This document shows positions 4,910 to 5,217 of a stretch of 5,217 nucleotides of DNA, one piece after another. Position 1 is the stretch's first letter, and each line of letters starts with the position of its first letter. Position numbers and translations under genes: made by a program. Location of the stretch: positions 251-5,467 of the forward strand of contig NZ_DJFS01000073.1 in the NCBI RefSeq assembly GCF_002432125.1, in the 5' to 3' direction. The notes beneath the pieces are model-generated. The model saw nothing but the letters and a program-made list of their open reading frames with translations. It searched no databases and was not told the origin of the DNA. Origin of the DNA: Brevundimonas sp. UBA5866. GTDB taxonomy: Bacteria > Pseudomonadota > Alphaproteobacteria > Caulobacterales > Caulobacteraceae.

Positions 4910-5196
4910 TCAATGCGGTGAGGGGTGAGGTCGCGGTCGAACTGGCGGGGGCGAGGCGCAGGCTTTGTCTGACGCTGGGGGCACTGGCGGAGATGGAGGC
5001 GGGGCTGGGTGTGGTTGGCATGGAGGCGCTGGCGCAGCGTGTGGCGCGAATGTCGGCGGGGGATCTGATGGTGGTGCTGGTGGCCTTGCTGCGGGGCGGC
5101 GGCGAGGTTGAGTTGGCGGACGGTTTGGCGCTGGCAGCGGTGGAGCCGAAAGCGGCGGCCGAGGCTGTGGCGGCGGCGTTTAGGGCGGCGGTGTGA
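4906..5196 (+). CDS. GTA gp10-type protein (putative tail assembly protein)
   Basis: The 96-residue product matches the small 'gene transfer agent family protein' (GTA_gp10) that follows the tail tube gene in RcGTA-type clusters. Typical parts are VRGEVAVELAGARRRLCLTLGALAEMEAGLG (residues 5-35), then GMEALAQRVARMSAGDLMVVLVALLRGGG (38-66), and an Ala-rich C-terminal helix. By position it corresponds to the tail assembly chaperone slot of siphophages; a direct tube role is less likely. The GTG start overlaps the previous TGA; GGAG at 4891-4894 is a somewhat distant ribosome binding site. An in-frame GTG at 4918 is an alternative start. The stop again overlaps a GTG start of the following frame. 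Confidence 0.82.
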   Translation: MINAVRGEVAVELAGARRRLCLTLGALAEMEAGLGVVGMEALAQRVARMSAGDLMVVLVALLRGGGEVELADGLALAAVEPKAAAEAVAAAFRAAV

Positions 5197-5217
5197 CGGG
5201 TGACATCTGGGGCGCGA
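5193..5217 (+). CDS. Start of probable g10.1-like tail assembly chaperone (cut by window end)
   Basis: A GTG at 5193 overlaps the gp10 stop (GTGA), as at the preceding gene junction, and opens a frame reading MTGDIWGA to the window end. In RcGTA-type clusters a small protein of about 60-70 residues (g10.1) follows gp10 and precedes the tape-measure gene. The call rests on the overlap pattern and position; eight residues are too few to prove the family. Confidence 0.45.

Noticed and set aside
4185..5021. Minus-strand open frame (278 codons) opposite g8-g10
   Set aside because: Pro/Ser/Arg-rich low-complexity translation with no motif, antisense to recognised tail genes.
1..5217. Attachment site, integrase or direct repeats marking a mobile-element boundary around the inserted block
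   Set aside because: I compared the sequence near 376-400 with that near 1880-2038 and saw no convincing direct repeat, and no tRNA or recombinase gene is present.

Overview
This window is part of the structural gene cluster of a tailed-phage-like particle. It closely matches the gene transfer agent (GTA) clusters of Alphaproteobacteria (RcGTA-type). Read left to right on the + strand it holds the 3' part of a prohead protease (g4-like), a major capsid protein (g5), a compact head-tail connector (g6), a head-tail adaptor/stopper (g7), a DUF3168 tail terminator (g8), a TP901-1-type major tail tube protein (g9), a GTA gp10-type protein (g10), and the first eight codons of what is probably the small g10.1 protein. 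Gene order, small gene sizes and the gp10-type gene favour a GTA or GTA-derived cluster over an ordinary prophage. No integrase, lysis, replication or att-like sequence is visible, but the window is too short to exclude a prophage.

The host is a high-GC alphaproteobacterium. Caulobacterales is a reasonable guess, from the GTA-type genes and an exact match to the Caulobacter housekeeping -10 motif (GCTANAWC) in front of the membrane-protein gene. The genus cannot be fixed from this sequence.

Layout: (a) 1-375, protease, cut at its 5' end by the window. (b) 376-2038, an opposite-strand block that interrupts the structural cluster. It has a hot-dog-fold acyl-CoA thioesterase ending 12 bp from the protease stop, a decayed minus-strand gene remnant with an internal stop, and a four-helix membrane protein. 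A 320-base divergent region with a 29-bp palindrome separates it from the capsid gene. (c) 2039-3265, capsid gene with a strong ribosome binding site and an Arg codon usage (CGT/CGC only) unlike the downstream genes. (d) 3266-3502, an intergenic stretch packed with hairpins: a GC-rich inverted-repeat cluster, a 15-bp terminator-type hairpin, and a mosaic palindromic repeat of the kind scattered in alphaproteobacterial genomes. (e) 3503-5217, tightly packed connector-to-tail genes with overlapping stop/start codons from g7 onward.

The + strand genes would work together as follows. The protease matures the capsid. The connector and adaptor join the filled head to the tail. The terminator and tail tube proteins build the tail, with gp10 and g10.1 probably assisting its assembly. 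The interrupting minus-strand genes have no evident role in particle assembly and look like ordinary host genes. Their presence means the capsid and later genes probably need a promoter of their own, or must be reached by transcription through 1.6 kb of opposing genes.
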